Part shown: positions 12,494-23,779 of the stretch, piece by piece
How positions within the stretch are numbered: position 1 is the first letter of the stretch
Layout: each line of letters opens with the position of its first letter
Assembly (NCBI RefSeq): GCF_028640845.1
Contig: NC_080540.1
Location: 217,373,800 to 217,437,799 of the forward strand
Length of the DNA stretch: 64,000 bases
Direction: 5' to 3'
Origin: Ahaetulla prasina
Lineage: Eukaryota > Chordata > Lepidosauria > Squamata > Colubridae
Position numbers and translations under genes: made by a program
The notes under the pieces: model-generated
Seen by the model: the letters and a program-made list of their open reading frames with translations, nothing else
What the model was told of the DNA's origin: nothing
The model's database searches: none

Positions 12494-13232
12494 TAATCTA
12501 TTTGCTATTATTTTTACAAAAATCTTATAATCATTATTTAAAAGTGAAATCGGCCTATAGTTACCAGGTTTAGAGCAGTCTTGCTCCTCTTTGGTATCAG
12601 TGAAATAAAAGATGTTTTCTATGACGGGGTATTCCCACCCTAATTGTATCTGATTAAATAATTCTTTAAGTGGGCCTAATATTTCATCCTGTGTTTTTTA
12701 TAATAAGTTGCTGTAAGACCATCTGTACCAGGGTTTTCCCATTTTAATTGTTTAATTGCCTCCACTATTTCTCCAGTAGCTATCGGCGGTTCAGCTCCTC
12801 CTCTGTTCTAATGTTAGAATATTCACCTTATAATCTTTCAAATAATCATAAATGTCCCTATCAATATTTTGTCTTTTGCATATAGTGCAGTATAAAATTC
12901 TGAGAATGCCTTTTAATTTTATCCTGTTGGTATATCTCTTTACCTTTATATTCTATTTTTTGTATGACACGTGCTTTCTGTTTCTTCCTTAAATTATATG
13001 CCAACCATCTCCCAGGTTTATTTGCATTACAAAAGGTATTATGTTTAGCATATTGTATATTCGTTGCCACCTGGTCTGCCATTAACATATTAAATTGACT
13101 CTGTAATATTTTTATAGCCTCTTTAAGTTTATGATCTTGTGGGTTTTGAATTAATAACTGTTGCTTCCTTTGAATTTCTTCTTCCAAATATCTACGCTGC
13201 CTTTGTTTATTATTCCTTTGCCTGTTGTCCAA
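12494..13232 (-). pseudogene. L1 ORF2 linker and start of RT, frameshifted
   Basis: The frame from 13232 to 12861 encodes 123 residues of the basic, glutamine-rich linker between endonuclease and RT (DNRQRNNKQRQRRYLEEE at its start). Between about 12860 and 12494 the frame is broken. A fragment encoding SLIPK and a following fragment encoding QDCSKPGNYRPISLLNND lie in different frames, placing a small indel near 12585. KPGNYRPISLLN is a standard non-LTR reverse transcriptase motif. Confidence 0.8.
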
Positions 13233-13238
13233 ATAAAA

Positions 13239-14120
13239 TCAATATCCTCTAATAAACGCTTTGCTCGCTTCCCACACAGTTCCTATAGGTGTCCCTTTGT
13301 ACATATTAAAATCAAAAAATTCTTTTAACTGTTTCTTACAATAAGTTACATTATCCTCATATCTAAACAGATTTTCATTCAACCTCCATGTTCTACCACC
13401 TTTTTTCCCTTGTAATAATTCCATCCATACTGGGCTATGGTCAGTTAAACACCTCGGAAATATCTTCGTTTTCTTCACCCTAGAAAGCAAGTCATTAGAA
13501 ATTAAAATAAAATCAATGCGTGAAAAAGATTGATGCCTATCAGAAAAAAAAGTAAAATCTCTCTCATCTGGATTCCGTAATCTCCATATATCTCTAAACT
13601 CAAAGTCTTCCATCATTTCAAAAAAGGATTTTGGTAATTTTGCATGTATAGGTATCTTCTTGGAGGAGGTTCTCTTATCCCTTCTTGTATCAATTACTCC
13701 ATTCCAGTCTCCTAATAAAATAAACGAACTATAATCCCAGAGGGTCAACCTCTCATGTAACATTTTGTAAAACTTTTCTTGTTGCTGATTAGGTGCATAA
13801 ATACCTATCAACAAAGTCTTTTTTGCATCTATCACCAGTTCAATAGCAATAAATCTTCCTTGAATATCTGCCTCAATTAGCTTAGCTGGTATATCCTTCC
13901 TGATATATACAACAATTCCATGCTTCTTTTCCAAAGCTGATGCAACAAAATGGTTACCCAATTTTGAATTAATTAAATATTTTTGGTCTGATAATTTTAT
14001 ATGTGTCTCTTGCAAACAAATCACATCATTTTTAAATTGTTTCAAGTAGTGAAATATTTTCCTTCTTTTCTGAGCTGAATTCAAGCCATTAACATTCCAT
14101 GACAAGATTCTATTTGCCAT
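13239..14120 (-). pseudogene. L1 ORF2, apurinic/apyrimidinic-type endonuclease part
   Basis: This 293-residue ORF is the N-terminal endonuclease domain of ORF2p, the enzyme that nicks target DNA to prime reverse transcription. Expected catalytic motifs are visible in order: SWNVNGL near the start, ICLQETH, IYAPN, LLGDWNG, SRIDFILIS and LTDHSPV near residue 228. The domain therefore looks intact. The reading frame ends at about residue 293 after AFIRGY, and the protein continues in another frame from 13232, so a frameshift separates it from the rest of ORF2. Confidence 0.9.
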
Positions 14121-15138
14121 TACTGGCCTCCTGAAGCTTTAGAGCTGACAACGGAAGCTCCTCCTCCGGTATCTTCCGTCTAGCTCCTCCCACAGCTTCC
14201 ATAATGGGATCCTGACTTTTACTTTGAGACTGTTGCTCTTCTTTACGCTTAAGGGCTCCTCTTGTCACCCTTTGCTCTTGTGGTTCCTCTAATACTGGCA
14301 GCAATAAAGGCTCTTGGGTCACCACGCCTTCTTGAGTCTCTTGAAGTTTTTCTATCACTTCTATTTCGACTTTCAAAACTGTAGAAAGAAAATCCTTTGC
14401 CTTTAAAACAGTGTCAATTCTATATCTCCTTCCTTGATAGAATAGTGTCAGTCCAACTGGCACCTCCCATCTGAATTGAATCTGATGTTTTTTAAGTTCT
14501 TGTGTAAAAAAAGCAAATTCCTTCCTGTCTCTTAACATCTTTGAAGGAATCTCTTTCAACACCTTCAACTCCTGTTCTCCAATTTTTAAAGTTGTCTGAT
14601 ATGAAACTTGCAGAATTTGATTTCTCATAGTCCTTTTCACAAAATAAACCACAATGTCCAGAGGAAGCTTTCTCTGTCTTGCAATCCAAGAATTAACTCT
14701 ATATATTTTATCAATTTGGTAAGCTACCTCTTGGGGGTCCGCTTCAATAAATTCAGCCAATGCTTCTGATATAATTTTTCTTAAGTCTTCTCCACGCTCT
14801 TCTCGCATACCACGAATTCTAAGAGCTCCTTCCATAAGTTTATATTGTAATATCACAACCTGATCTTCATTTTGATCCACTTTTTTCTGAACACCTTTCA
14901 TTTTGTCTTCTAAATGCTTATTTGACTGAGAGATCTGTTGCATTTCCACTTCCAATCCTTCAATTTTTTTACTCAGTCCTTGAACTGCCATAAGAATATC
15001 TTCTCTTATTTTTGCATTAAAATTCTCCATCATCTCTTTTTGCCTATCTTCAGAAAGTTTTAATTGTTCTTTCAATATTTCCTCAAGACTTGGTTCAGAT
15101 CCCCTTCTTCCAGAAGGCTTTAAAGGTTTAGCTGCCAT
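14110..15138 (-). CDS. L1 ORF1 protein (342 aa, intact)
   Basis: This is an uninterrupted 342-residue ORF. In L1 elements ORF1p is a trimeric RNA-binding chaperone that coats the element RNA. The sequence shows a basic N-terminus, a heptad-rich stretch at about residues 20-105 (many L/I/M/E/K/Q, coiled-coil-like), then a segment at about 107-185 starting LRIRGMREERGEDL that fits the ORF1p RRM. A C-terminal domain follows at about 190-265 (RREFAFFTQELK-like, with GRRYRID), then a Q/E-rich tail. Its stop overlaps the ORF2 start by about 11 nt, a layout that suggests coupled translation. It sits in antisense orientation within the ELAVL2 intron. The assignment to ORF1p rests on layout and domain order. 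Confidence 0.85.
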   Translation of the reverse strand: MAAKPLKPSGRRGSEPSLEEILKEQLKLSEDRQKEMMENFNAKIREDILMAVQGLSKKIEGLEVEMQQISQSNKHLEDKMKGVQKKVDQNEDQVVILQYKLMEGALRIRGMREERGEDLRKIISEALAEFIEADPQEVAYQIDKIYRVNSWIARQRKLPLDIVVYFVKRTMRNQILQVSYQTTLKIGEQELKVLKEIPSKMLRDRKEFAFFTQELKKHQIQFRWEVPVGLTLFYQGRRYRIDTVLKAKDFLSTVLKVEIEVIEKLQETQEGVVTQEPLLLPVLEEPQEQRVTRGALKRKEEQQSQSKSQDPIMEAVGGARRKIPEEELPLSALKLQEASNGK

Positions 15139-15659
15139 TCTGTCTTCAAAAGAATCAGGAATTCAAACTTAATAACTCTCCTTCCCTCCTTTCAGTATAA
15201 AAAAACTCCGTTTGTAACAATCCACAAGTAACGCTGCTTCATCGTACTAAAAAATTTTTACTTTCACTTTTAGACGCCATTTTAAAAGTCAATTAATCAA
15301 AGACAAAGAAAGGTTTCAAGTTTCAAAAAGGGAGTCGGTACTTGCCGTGCTGATTCTACATCAAAGTTCGAACGCTTGTGAAATTCCCGTCTGCTTGGAA
15401 TATCAATCAATTTAATAAGTCCTCTAGAGCAGAAGCGACATTCCTCTCCTTTTCCCTGATAAAAACAGGGGCGTGCTGAAGTTGGAAGGAGTGGAATTCG
15501 GTGGGGTCATAAATCCAGGAAAATTCGCTCTTGAGAGCAAACCCCCTGTCAGACCTGCCACTCTTCCACAATTCTGATAACCTCTTTCACCCAGAGATTA
15601 TGCTAAGCTCAGTGAACAGTGATTTATTTTCTGTTTCACTGACTTTTACAATCTTCTAA

Positions 15660-15713
15660 CACGGAGTGCTCTGTTAGAGCACCCAGCAGGAGGGTGACGT
15701 CACTGGAGCCTCC
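15660..15713 (-). promoter_or_regulatory. L1 5' end with CRE-like octamer and hairpin
   Basis: Within the first 55 bases of the element lies TGACGTCA (15695-15702), the full palindromic CREB/ATF consensus. Next to it is a perfect 7-bp hairpin, GTGCTCT-GTT-AGAGCAC (15666-15682). L1 5' UTRs act as internal promoters, so this is a plausible promoter site. No expression data are available. Confidence 0.55.
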
Positions 15714-16270
15714 GGAAATACGGTGTTATGTAGATTAATCTGTTAGTTATTTGTATTTTCCTTTCTGCTTTGGATTATTTTTTAATGTTCTTCTGATTTT
15801 TAAATATGTATACCTCTGTATTTTTTTTTAATGATTGGACTTACATAGACTTACACTCTGCTCCTTTTCAGAATAAGCAATATCACAGAAAGCACAGAAA
15901 AAGTGTAAGAAAAAGAAACAGAATTAAAAGCATGAGACAGAGGATGGGAGAGAAGAAAGTGCAGCTAAATCAAATTTATACCTTTTAGTGTATTTCTCAA
16001 TGCCTATTAGTTAGACATACACAATTACCAAATCAGAAAGATACAAGAAGATATTTTTGTATGTTTTTGGACCTCACCATTATTTTTACCACATCCATTC
16101 ATCTATTGGCTTTGTTCTTTAAACAATTCACAGGCATATTTTTGAAAATCCATCATTTCCATCCATTTACAATTGTCTCCATCTTCCCCTTCCTTTCAAC
16201 CCAGTCATTCTTCCTTTGTATATTTGTTTGCAATACGATCCTCATTCTGTGTAAACAAAAATGCAATGAA

Positions 16271-16542
16271 GAGCCGTGGTGGCTCAGGCTGTAAGATAGC
16301 CTGTTATTAAAACACAGCTGCCTGCAATTACTGCAGGTTCTAGTCCCACCAGGCCCAAGGTTGACTCAGCCTTCCATCCTTTATAAGGTAGGTAAAATGA
16401 GGACCCAGATTGTTGGGGGGGGCAATAAGTTGACTTTGTAAATATACAAATAGAATGAGACTATTGCTTTACACATTGTAAGCCATCCTGAGTCTTCGGA
16501 GAAGGGATATAAATGTAAATAATAATAATAATAAAAAAAAAA
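16271..16542 (+). mobile_element. tRNA-derived SINE (Sauria-like body, LINE-like tail)
   Basis: The copy starts GAGCCGTGGTGGCTCAGG. It has a box A-like TGGCTCAGGCTG and a box B-like GGTTCTAGTCCC (from 16336), the internal RNA polymerase III promoter of a tRNA head. The body carries GTTGACTCAGCCTTCCATCC and ATGAGGACCCAGATTG, as in Sauria SINEs. The tail reads GCCATCCTGAGTCTTCGGAG then GGGATATAAATGTAAATAA and an AAT-rich end. A near-identical copy lies at 44221-44480. Confidence 0.85.
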
Positions 16543-16548
16543 GAACCG

Positions 16549-16715
16549 AGGAGATTAGCTTACATTCTTGTCTAATTCCTTGCTCAGAATCAAACTGTTG
16601 GCTAAATATAATATGTATTCTCACAAACGCTCTTCTTGCATCCAGAAATTCCATATTAATGTAAGACATTTTGCAACTCAAGCCTATTTACTTTATCATA
16701 CGCTTTCTTTAACAT
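16549..16715 (-). pseudogene. Orphan LINE reverse transcriptase fragment
   Basis: On the minus strand the sequence encodes KKAYDKVNRLELQNVLH in one frame (near 16,700) and FSQQFDSEQGIRQECKL in another. These match box A (AYDKVNR) and box B (GIRQGCxLSP) of a non-LTR reverse transcriptase. It is not from the L1 above, whose motifs differ. It is short, frameshifted and directly abuts the SINE at 16271-16542. The clade cannot be decided from this fragment. Confidence 0.6.
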
Positions 16716-17009
16716 GTTCAAATATTTCCCTGCTGAAAAGCAAAACAGTCTAGAGCTATACAAACATCTGGCCTGTAATAAGGTCACATTGCATTTCCCC
16801 GGTTTTGCTTGTTAGCATTTCTCATACTGTCACCTGTGAATCAGAAGTCTCTTGGGTTCCTTCTGAGGCATACTTAACTATAATTATTTTTGGCTGTTTT
16901 TTTGTAATTATTTCTTCCTCTCTGTGTGTATCTTATACTACTTGTCCTGCATCTTTATTTTCAGCCTGAATATATGGGGAAATAAGCTTTCCTGTATAAA
17001 ATGTATGAA

Positions 17010-17380
17010 TAGTTCTTGGCTTCCAACAGTTCATTTAGTGACTATGCAAAGTTACAACTGCACCGAAAAAAGTGACACAACCGTTTTTCACACTTACACC
17101 TGTTGAAGCATCTCCATGGTCACATGATCAGAATTCAGATGCTTGACAACCGACTCACATTTCCCGGGGTCATGTAATCACCTTTTGCGACCTTCTGACA
17201 AGCAAAGTCAATGGGGAAGCCAGATTCACTTAACAACCGTGCTACTAACTTAACAACTGCAGTGATTCACTTAACAGCTGTGGCAAGACCATTGTAAAAT
17301 GGGGCAAAATTCACTTAACTGTCTCGCTTAGCAAGAGTAATTCTGGGCTCAGTTATGATCGTAAGTCAAGGACCTGTTTA
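17010..17380. mobile_element. TA-flanked MITE, copy 1
   Basis: A member of a MITE family of about 400 bp whose consensus-like ends read TACAGGTAGTCCTCGACTTA and its inverse. Characteristic internal phrases are CAACAGTTCATTTAGTGAC, AAATTCAGATGCTTGACAA and GTCAATGGGGAAGCCAGATT. The ends of this copy are degraded. TA-bounded ends suggest a Tc1/mariner-type origin, which is inference. Confidence 0.75.
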
Positions 17381-18263
17381 GCTGGAATAACTAAGTGGGT
17401 GTAGGGGCTTCCTTCACCATGAGTTGGGGTAGGATATAAATCCTGTTCAAAAAAATTATTAAATCATTTCCGTTTCTATTTTGCTTGTAGCAAGCTGTTG
17501 AAATGGTTATTTGAGGTTTTTCTATTTGTATAGATTCTTTAGGAACTTGGCAAGCCAGCTGCTGAGGAGAATGTAGTGCTAATTTTGATCTGTTTCCGTA
17601 ATATGGCATGTGTTCAGTTCACACAAAAATTGACTCACTTCTAAAATATCTGCCCCTTGTTGACCTTCCAAGGTTGAATCATGAGTGAAATGAAATCCGG
17701 GAGTCCAGGGGCCCAATATTTTATTCTTTCAAGAACCTCCAGTGTCACTGATACCTTGAGGTATCAACAGCTTCCTTGTTTTAATGCTTTGATGTCTGCC
17801 TGGAGCTTGTATTATGGATTGCATTCTTGCTTTGTTGTTTCCTTATTTGAATTCTGCTTACAACACCTACTTTTTTTTTTTTTGATATTATATCTTTGTT
17901 ATTATTACTTATCATTAGACAATACATATGCTGGCTATTTTTTAGATTATAGCTTTTGCTTCTACTTTCTATACATCATTCTTGTATTTTATTTACATAT
18001 TGTGCCATCTTTTTTCAATTATAGGTGTGAATCACATATGTCTTAAATCTGTCTGCTTATAAACAGTTTCCACAGCAGTGAGAATAGTAGTATATTGCAC
18101 CAAAGTAGTGTTCCTCTGATCCTTTAAAGATTAGCTTATTTATTATGAGGTTGCCTTTCATTGACTATAATCCATTTTTGCTAAACCCTTGAAGCATTAT
18201 CTTTTAAAAGGGGGGAGGGATTGAAAATGGAGACATAAAGTAATGAAATTACAGGTTTCTGAT

Positions 18264-18505
18264 ACAATGTTTCCCTGATAATAAGCCCTCCCCAAAAATA
18301 AGCCCTCCCTGAAAATATTTAACCGCATGCACAGCCAGTCCCCGCCAATTTCCTCAGAGCTGGAAATTAGGTAAGACAGCAAGAGGAGCCCCGTCTTGCT
18401 CCACGCTCCAAAATAATAAGACCTCCCCGAAAATAAGGCCAAGCACTTATTTCAGGGTTCAAAAAAAATACAAAACAGGTCTTATTTTTGGGGAAACATG
18501 GTAAT
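18264..18505. mobile_element. MITE with TTTCCCnGATAATAAG ends, second copy
   Basis: Starts near CAATGTTTCCCTGATAATAA and ends GTCTTATTTTTGGGGAAACA. The inside repeats CCTCCCCAAAAATAAG. It is the same family as the element at 9870-10120 and is complete. Confidence 0.7.
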
Positions 18506-19790
18506 ATTATTTAACAGTTTGCTTGTACTTAGGTGGTCTGTAATTTTTCATTATTGAGGCGATTGAAAGTTGAGTTCAACATCTGAAAGTTTCCAGATCA
18601 GAAAGATTTCAAAAACTCTTAACATATTCTGTGTTAGCATTCTTTTCTGTGTGAATTTGTTTTCATAGGTTATTTAGAAAACTGCAGGGATTATTAAAAG
18701 GGATAAAACAGCCAGCAACTTTACTAGATACTATTTTATTCAAGCAGTCAGTTTTGGTTTAGCAAAGTCCATATTTACCCCATTAAATTCTATGCAGGCT
18801 TTCAGATATTTTCTGAGACTTTTTGGGGGAGGTTTATATATTCCTCACTAAACATCTAAAAACATTGAGTAGGAGTCAATGAATCCTTTATAGAAGAGGC
18901 CTAAGTAGCTAGATAATGCTAGATGCTCAGAGTACCTCTTTGCTTCCTGAGGCGATGCAGAAATATAATGCAATTTGTTTGTACCTGGGATTGTTGACTG
19001 AGTTTTCTTTCACGAATCTTTCCTTAGCTTGCTTTAGTTTACTCTGCCTTTGATTTATATTTAAATGTATTATTCTTGTCTGCCACCGTTTGTTGGAAAT
19101 GTAGAATGCAAATCTAAAAACCATATGTTTTATCAAACTTCATGATACGGAAAATAGCCTTGTTTCAGTATTTTCTGCAGTTTTTTAGTCATGGTACTTT
19201 TCCTTTTCACAGAGACAAATATGACTTTGTTTACAACTTGCAGAATTTCTCAGAGCTAGCAATGTTTACTTATTTTTAAAAGACCAAAACTTTATGAGGA
19301 ATCTAGTTCACTCAAACCATATTCATGATTTCACCTGGTATCCCATGAAATTCTGGGCATTTTGAAATGGAATCATTTTTAAAATTGTTACTTTGTCCCT
19401 ATGAAATTACGTGAAATCATGTAGTTTTAAGAATGACTTTCCTATTAAGTGATCCATGTGAAAATAGTGAGATTTTGTGCCACTGCAGTTTATTGAAATT
19501 CAACTTCAGCCATTGCAGAAGATGTTAGATTTGATCTCTATAGAATAGCAGTTTTTGCTCTATATGCTGACTTGGAAGTGTGATTGCTTTGCGATTGTTA
19601 TTCTTTGTCAAATTACTTTCAAGCAGCTTTTTTAAATTTTACCCTGATTTTTTGGGGTCTGTGAACATACAGCAAACAAAATAAATAATGTGATATTGCC
19701 CACTAGTTGAAAAGGTTTGCTGATTCTTGCTATTTAAATATTTTATCTGCTTTTCTAATGGATTGTGTTTCATTACTCACAAAATTTAGA

Positions 19791-20173
19791 TATAGGTAGT
19801 CTTCAATTTATGACCACAATTGAGTCCAAATTTTCTATTGCTAAGTGAAACATTTGTTAAGTGGGTTTTGCCCCATTTTACAAACTTTCTTTCGACAGTT
19901 GTTAAGTGAATCACTTCAATTGATCAGTTAGTAGCCGGGTTGTTAAGTGACTCTGGCTTCCCCATTGACTTTGCTTGTCAGAAGATTGCAACAGGGAATC
20001 ACATGATCTTGGGAAACAGCATTGTGTAAATATGAACTAGCTGTCAAGCATGTCAGTTTTGATCATGGGGATGCTGTAAAGTTCATAACCGAAGTCATAA
20101 GTCATATTTTTCAGTTTTGTCGTAACTTCGAACGATCACTAAATGAACTGTTGAAAGTCAAAGACTACCTGTA
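19791..20173. mobile_element. TA-flanked MITE, copy 2
   Basis: Starts TATAGGTAGTCTTCAATTTA and ends AAAGACTACCTGTA. It carries the family phrases GTTAAGTGAATCACTTCAAT and CTTCCCCATTGACTTTGCTT in the opposite orientation to copies 1 and 3. Confidence 0.8.
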
Positions 20174-20240
20174 CTGGCTATATTCCTGATCTGTTTTTCT
20201 ATGGCTGTAGGGGGTCCCTAGTCCTCAGAATCGGAATGGG

Positions 20241-20520
20241 ACAACTTGCCACAGCCAACTCACCAGGGGGACACCTCACTGAAGGACAGTTTAACAATTC
20301 AATTTAATTATTTAAAATAAATAAAAACTTATTTTAATTTTTGTCATTCACATTTCATTTGGTCCCTCGTTTTGCAGCCTTTCTTTAATTATTCTATTCC
20401 ACCATTTCTTTGATATTAGTGTAATTCTTCTCCCATGGTGAGTTGGCTTGGAGCAAGTTGACCATGGCAAGTTGGCCGTGGTGTGTTGGCCACAGCAAGT
20501 TGGCTGTGGTGAGTTGTCAT
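20241..20520. repeat. Inverted-repeat element with tandem AAGTTGGCC units
   Basis: The left arm ACAACTTGCCACAGCCAACT (from 20241) is matched in inverse by the right arm around 20495-20518. Before the right arm the GCAAGTTGGCCGTGGT-type unit occurs several times in tandem (20440-20518). Between the arms is AT-rich sequence. No target duplication could be defined, so the class is unknown. Confidence 0.55.
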
Positions 20521-20925
20521 AGACCTCTTAGAATCTTGTTATAGGCAGAAGGTGAAATAGTGTTCTCTTTTTGTTTTTGTCAGTCCTTTTCTTGGTTTGT
20601 TGACAACTACCGCTTCAGCAAATTGTGGATAGTAAATTGTGGATTTTGGATGAATTTGGAAGAATAAATAATAGAAATATAAGCAATATCTTAACTTGTT
20701 CATAAACTTCCTTACTAATTGTTAAATATAAGATTATAGCATAGTTAACATCTTTTAAATGTGTTTTCATTTTTTCCTGTCTCAGTGAGCGTCTACCCAA
20801 ATTGTTGAAGTTGTTTTTTCTCATATAGTACCTGTAAATGATTTTTTATTAATACAGAATTCAAACACAAATGTGAGTTCTTTATGCACTCATGTAACTT
20901 TTTTTTCTTTCTCATCTTTTCTTAA

Positions 20926-21042
<117 letters not shown>

Positions 21043-21525
21043 TAACCTTTTGAGATTAAAATTAATGCTAGAATAAAATAGCTTGAAGTAACCTGTCCTG
21101 TGTATTTTCAGAAGCTGTATCATTTGGGAACTAATTATAATTTGTTCACAAGTTATTGCCTTTGTTTGCCAGAGCTTACACAGGCAGTTTGCATCTATTT
21201 GCAACCATATCAAAAGAAAATCCCAGTATCTATAAAGTTATGTGATACTGTATTAATATTGATAATAAATATAAAATAGAAAACACTATATTTAAGACTT
21301 CCCTGATAAATGTTCCCAGCAGCTGAATTTTCCTTCTTTGAATTCCCTTGTGCATTGTCTCATGGTTTTCATAGACAGAAGAGTTCTAAATAAATTCATT
21401 TTTTGCCTTGCCTGAGGGCTGCAGGAGGCACAGCTGATTATGTCTTTGGAACAGTCATTGAAATGTGCTTGATGCGGTGAGAGAAGTTTGGAGGTGACAA
21501 ATGGGTTGCTTGGGGAGACTTCTAG

Positions 21526-21806
21526 CCTATGAGCCACAATTGTTCTCCACTTTCCTAAAATAATACATTGATTTTCTTGTCATTTGAGATATACTGTAGA
21601 TTTTAAGCGGAAAAGGTATGGGGAGAGTTAGCTCATCCTCTCATTGGTAGCTGAAATCACACTTGGCTTATATTTTCCTTCTTCTGAGGTAATAAATCTG
21701 GATTTTGGAGTTTCTGCTTTTTGCACAATTTTTTTAAAAAAGAGATTGATTGAATGAATTTGATTGGTACAATAGGTTCTTTACCTAGGCAAGAGTGAAT
21801 AGTGAT
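21526..21806. repeat. Unclassified 0.3-kb sequence, copy A
   Basis: This stretch, starting CCTATGAGCCACAATTGTTC and ending near CAAGAGTGAATAGTGA, recurs at 31373-31671 with high similarity along its whole length. No inverted ends, tRNA-like head, ORF or poly(A) tail are visible in it. It lies about 25 bp before TA-flanked MITE copy 3. No target duplication was found around this copy. Confidence 0.75.
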
Positions 21807-21831
21807 ATATTGGGGAAACATCAGATGCAAG

Positions 21832-22235
21832 TACAGGTACTCCTCGACTTACAACAGTTCATTTAGTGACCATTCAAAGTTATGACGACACTGAAAAAAG
21901 TGACCTATGACCATTTTTCACACTTAAAGACTTTTGCAACAATCCCCCATGGTCACGTGATCAAAATTCAGATGCTTGACAACTGGTTTATACTTAATGA
22001 CCGTTGCTGTGTTCCTGGGTCATATGATCACCTTTTGCAACCTTTTGACAAGCAAAATCAATGGCGAAAACAGATTCACTTAACAGCCGTGTTACTAACT
22101 TATCAACGGAAGTGATTCAGTTAACATCTGTGGCAAAAAAAGGTCATAAAATGGGGCAAAACTCATTTAACAAATGTCTCACTTGACAACAGATATTTTG
22201 GGCTCAATTGTGGCTGTAAGTGGAGGACTACCTGT
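21832..22235. mobile_element. TA-flanked MITE, copy 3 (complete)
   Basis: The 404-bp copy starts TACAGGTACTCCTCGACTTA and ends GGAGGACTACCTGTA, near-perfect inverted ends beginning and ending in TA. The inside carries GGTCACGTGATCAAAATTC. It is the best preserved member of this family in the window. Confidence 0.85.
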
Positions 22236-22602
22236 ATTCTAATCCTCATGAAAACAAAGTAAAATGCTCATTGTTCAGGAATTCATGTCCTTAATGAGGC
22301 TAGCCATTTATTTCTCATTAAACGAGAAGGACACATTAAGGGAAGGCAAAATATGCTGTGAATGGGTAAAGTATATCTTAAATGTTCATAAATGGCATTT
22401 GTGTGCTACCCATGAATCACAGCTGGTAATTTGTTACCTGCTATGTTGGATTTCAACATCCAATATTTCTACTCATCAACTTTCAATGGAGATTGAAAGA
22501 GAAATCTTGTAATGTAGAATTGTTGAAATAACATTTTACACACGTTTCCCAACTAGTGAAATCCCATAATCAAAAGGCATTCCCCCACCGGCCACCGGGA
22601 AT

Positions 22603-22995
22603 TACAAGTTGTCCTTGACTTACAACAACAACTGAGACCAACATTTCTGTTGCTAAGCGAAACATTTGTTAAATGGATTTTGCTCCATTTTATGACCTTT
22701 CTTGCCACAGGTGTTAAGTGAATCACTGCACTTGTTAAGTTAGTAACTTGGTTGTTAAGTGAATCTGGCTTCCTCATTGACTTTGTTTGTCAGAAGATCA
22801 CACAAGATGATCAGATGACCGCATAACACTGCAGCCGTCATCAATATAAGTCAGTTGCCAAGCTTCCAAATTTTGATCACGTGACCATGGTGATGCCTCA
22901 ACAGTCGTAGGTGTGAAAAACAGTCACTTTTTTCAGTGCGGTTGTAATTTTGAACGGTCATTAAATGAACTGTTGTAAGTCGAGGACAACCTGTA
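22603..22995. mobile_element. TA-flanked MITE, copy 4
   Basis: Starts TACAAGTTGTCCTTGACTTA and ends GTCGAGGACAACCTGTA. It is in opposite orientation to copy 3, about 370 bp away, and has the full internal pattern including TTGATCACGTGACCATGG. Confidence 0.85.
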
Positions 22996-23779
22996 AAGCA
23001 TTTTCTCAGGGCCAGGTTGTGGGGGAGGCATGCGGTGGGTGGACCTTACTTAAGGAATGGGTACATACACCTGTTCTCTTTTCAGATATACAGTTTTTCT
23101 TGTTCTTGCTCTCTCCATCTCAGTCTCCCAAGCAGCAAGTTCCAGGAGGAAAGAAATGGCTCTTGGTAAAATCTTGAACTGATTTCTTGCAGGGAACTTT
23201 TAAAATTAGTCTACAGGCCATAAGTTATCCATTCCTATCTTACTCTATAAAGCACATTAGTTTTCTATAGGGCTAAGGATGGTCAGATAATTCTTTTCAA
23301 AGTTGTATTTATGTAATATTTTAAAACTGACCACCATTAATGTTTATGTAACACTGTTACCTGTCAAAGTAATATAGTTATTTTTAATCAAATTAATTAA
23401 GTAGGTTTTCTTCCCACTTCCTGGTATTTAAAAGTTATAAATGCATTGTCATGAAGGAGTGAGTAAGAGAAAAAGTTCATCCCACTCCCTCTAATCCAGA
23501 GATTAAAAAATATATATCTCATTGGTTTCTCTTTGCAACAGTTTTCACTGTGGAAGAGGCATACAATGATTAGAGTTTAAGAGTCATTTGCCTCTGGGAG
23601 TTAATTCTCTAAAAGTTGGATTTTATTTTAAGAAAATAAATAGAGAAACGCAATACATGCCTAAAAACCCTAAAAATCATATAATAACTTAATGAATTTC
23701 AACACGATGCATCATTCAGCATGCAACACTCACAACATTTTTTTCAAAATAAATATACCAATTATCCTATTGAAGAGAC

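Larger units (their letters stand above)
10121..15713 (-). mobile_element. Full-length L1-clade LINE, minus strand
   Basis: The 5.6-kb element is bounded by a 12-bp TSD, GGAAATACGGTG (10109-10120 and 15714-15725). Read on the minus strand it has a 5' UTR of about 575 nt, an intact ORF1 (15138-14110), a broken ORF2 (14120 to about 10544), a 3' UTR with a G-rich polypurine block, and an A-rich tail (T-rich at 10121-10143 on the + strand). The 12-bp duplication, complete 5' end and poly(A) tail are the standard marks of L1 target-primed insertion. ORF1 is intact while ORF2 carries several frameshifts, so this copy cannot move on its own. Confidence 0.92.

Noticed and set aside
16280..16346. tRNA gene, because of box A and box B
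   Set aside because: No cloverleaf can be drawn and the sequence continues into a SINE body and tail that recurs at 44221.
17681..18046. 121-residue ORF with hydrophobic stretches
   Set aside because: The hydrophobic run comes from T-rich sequence. There are no splice sites, homology pattern or coding bias to support an exon.
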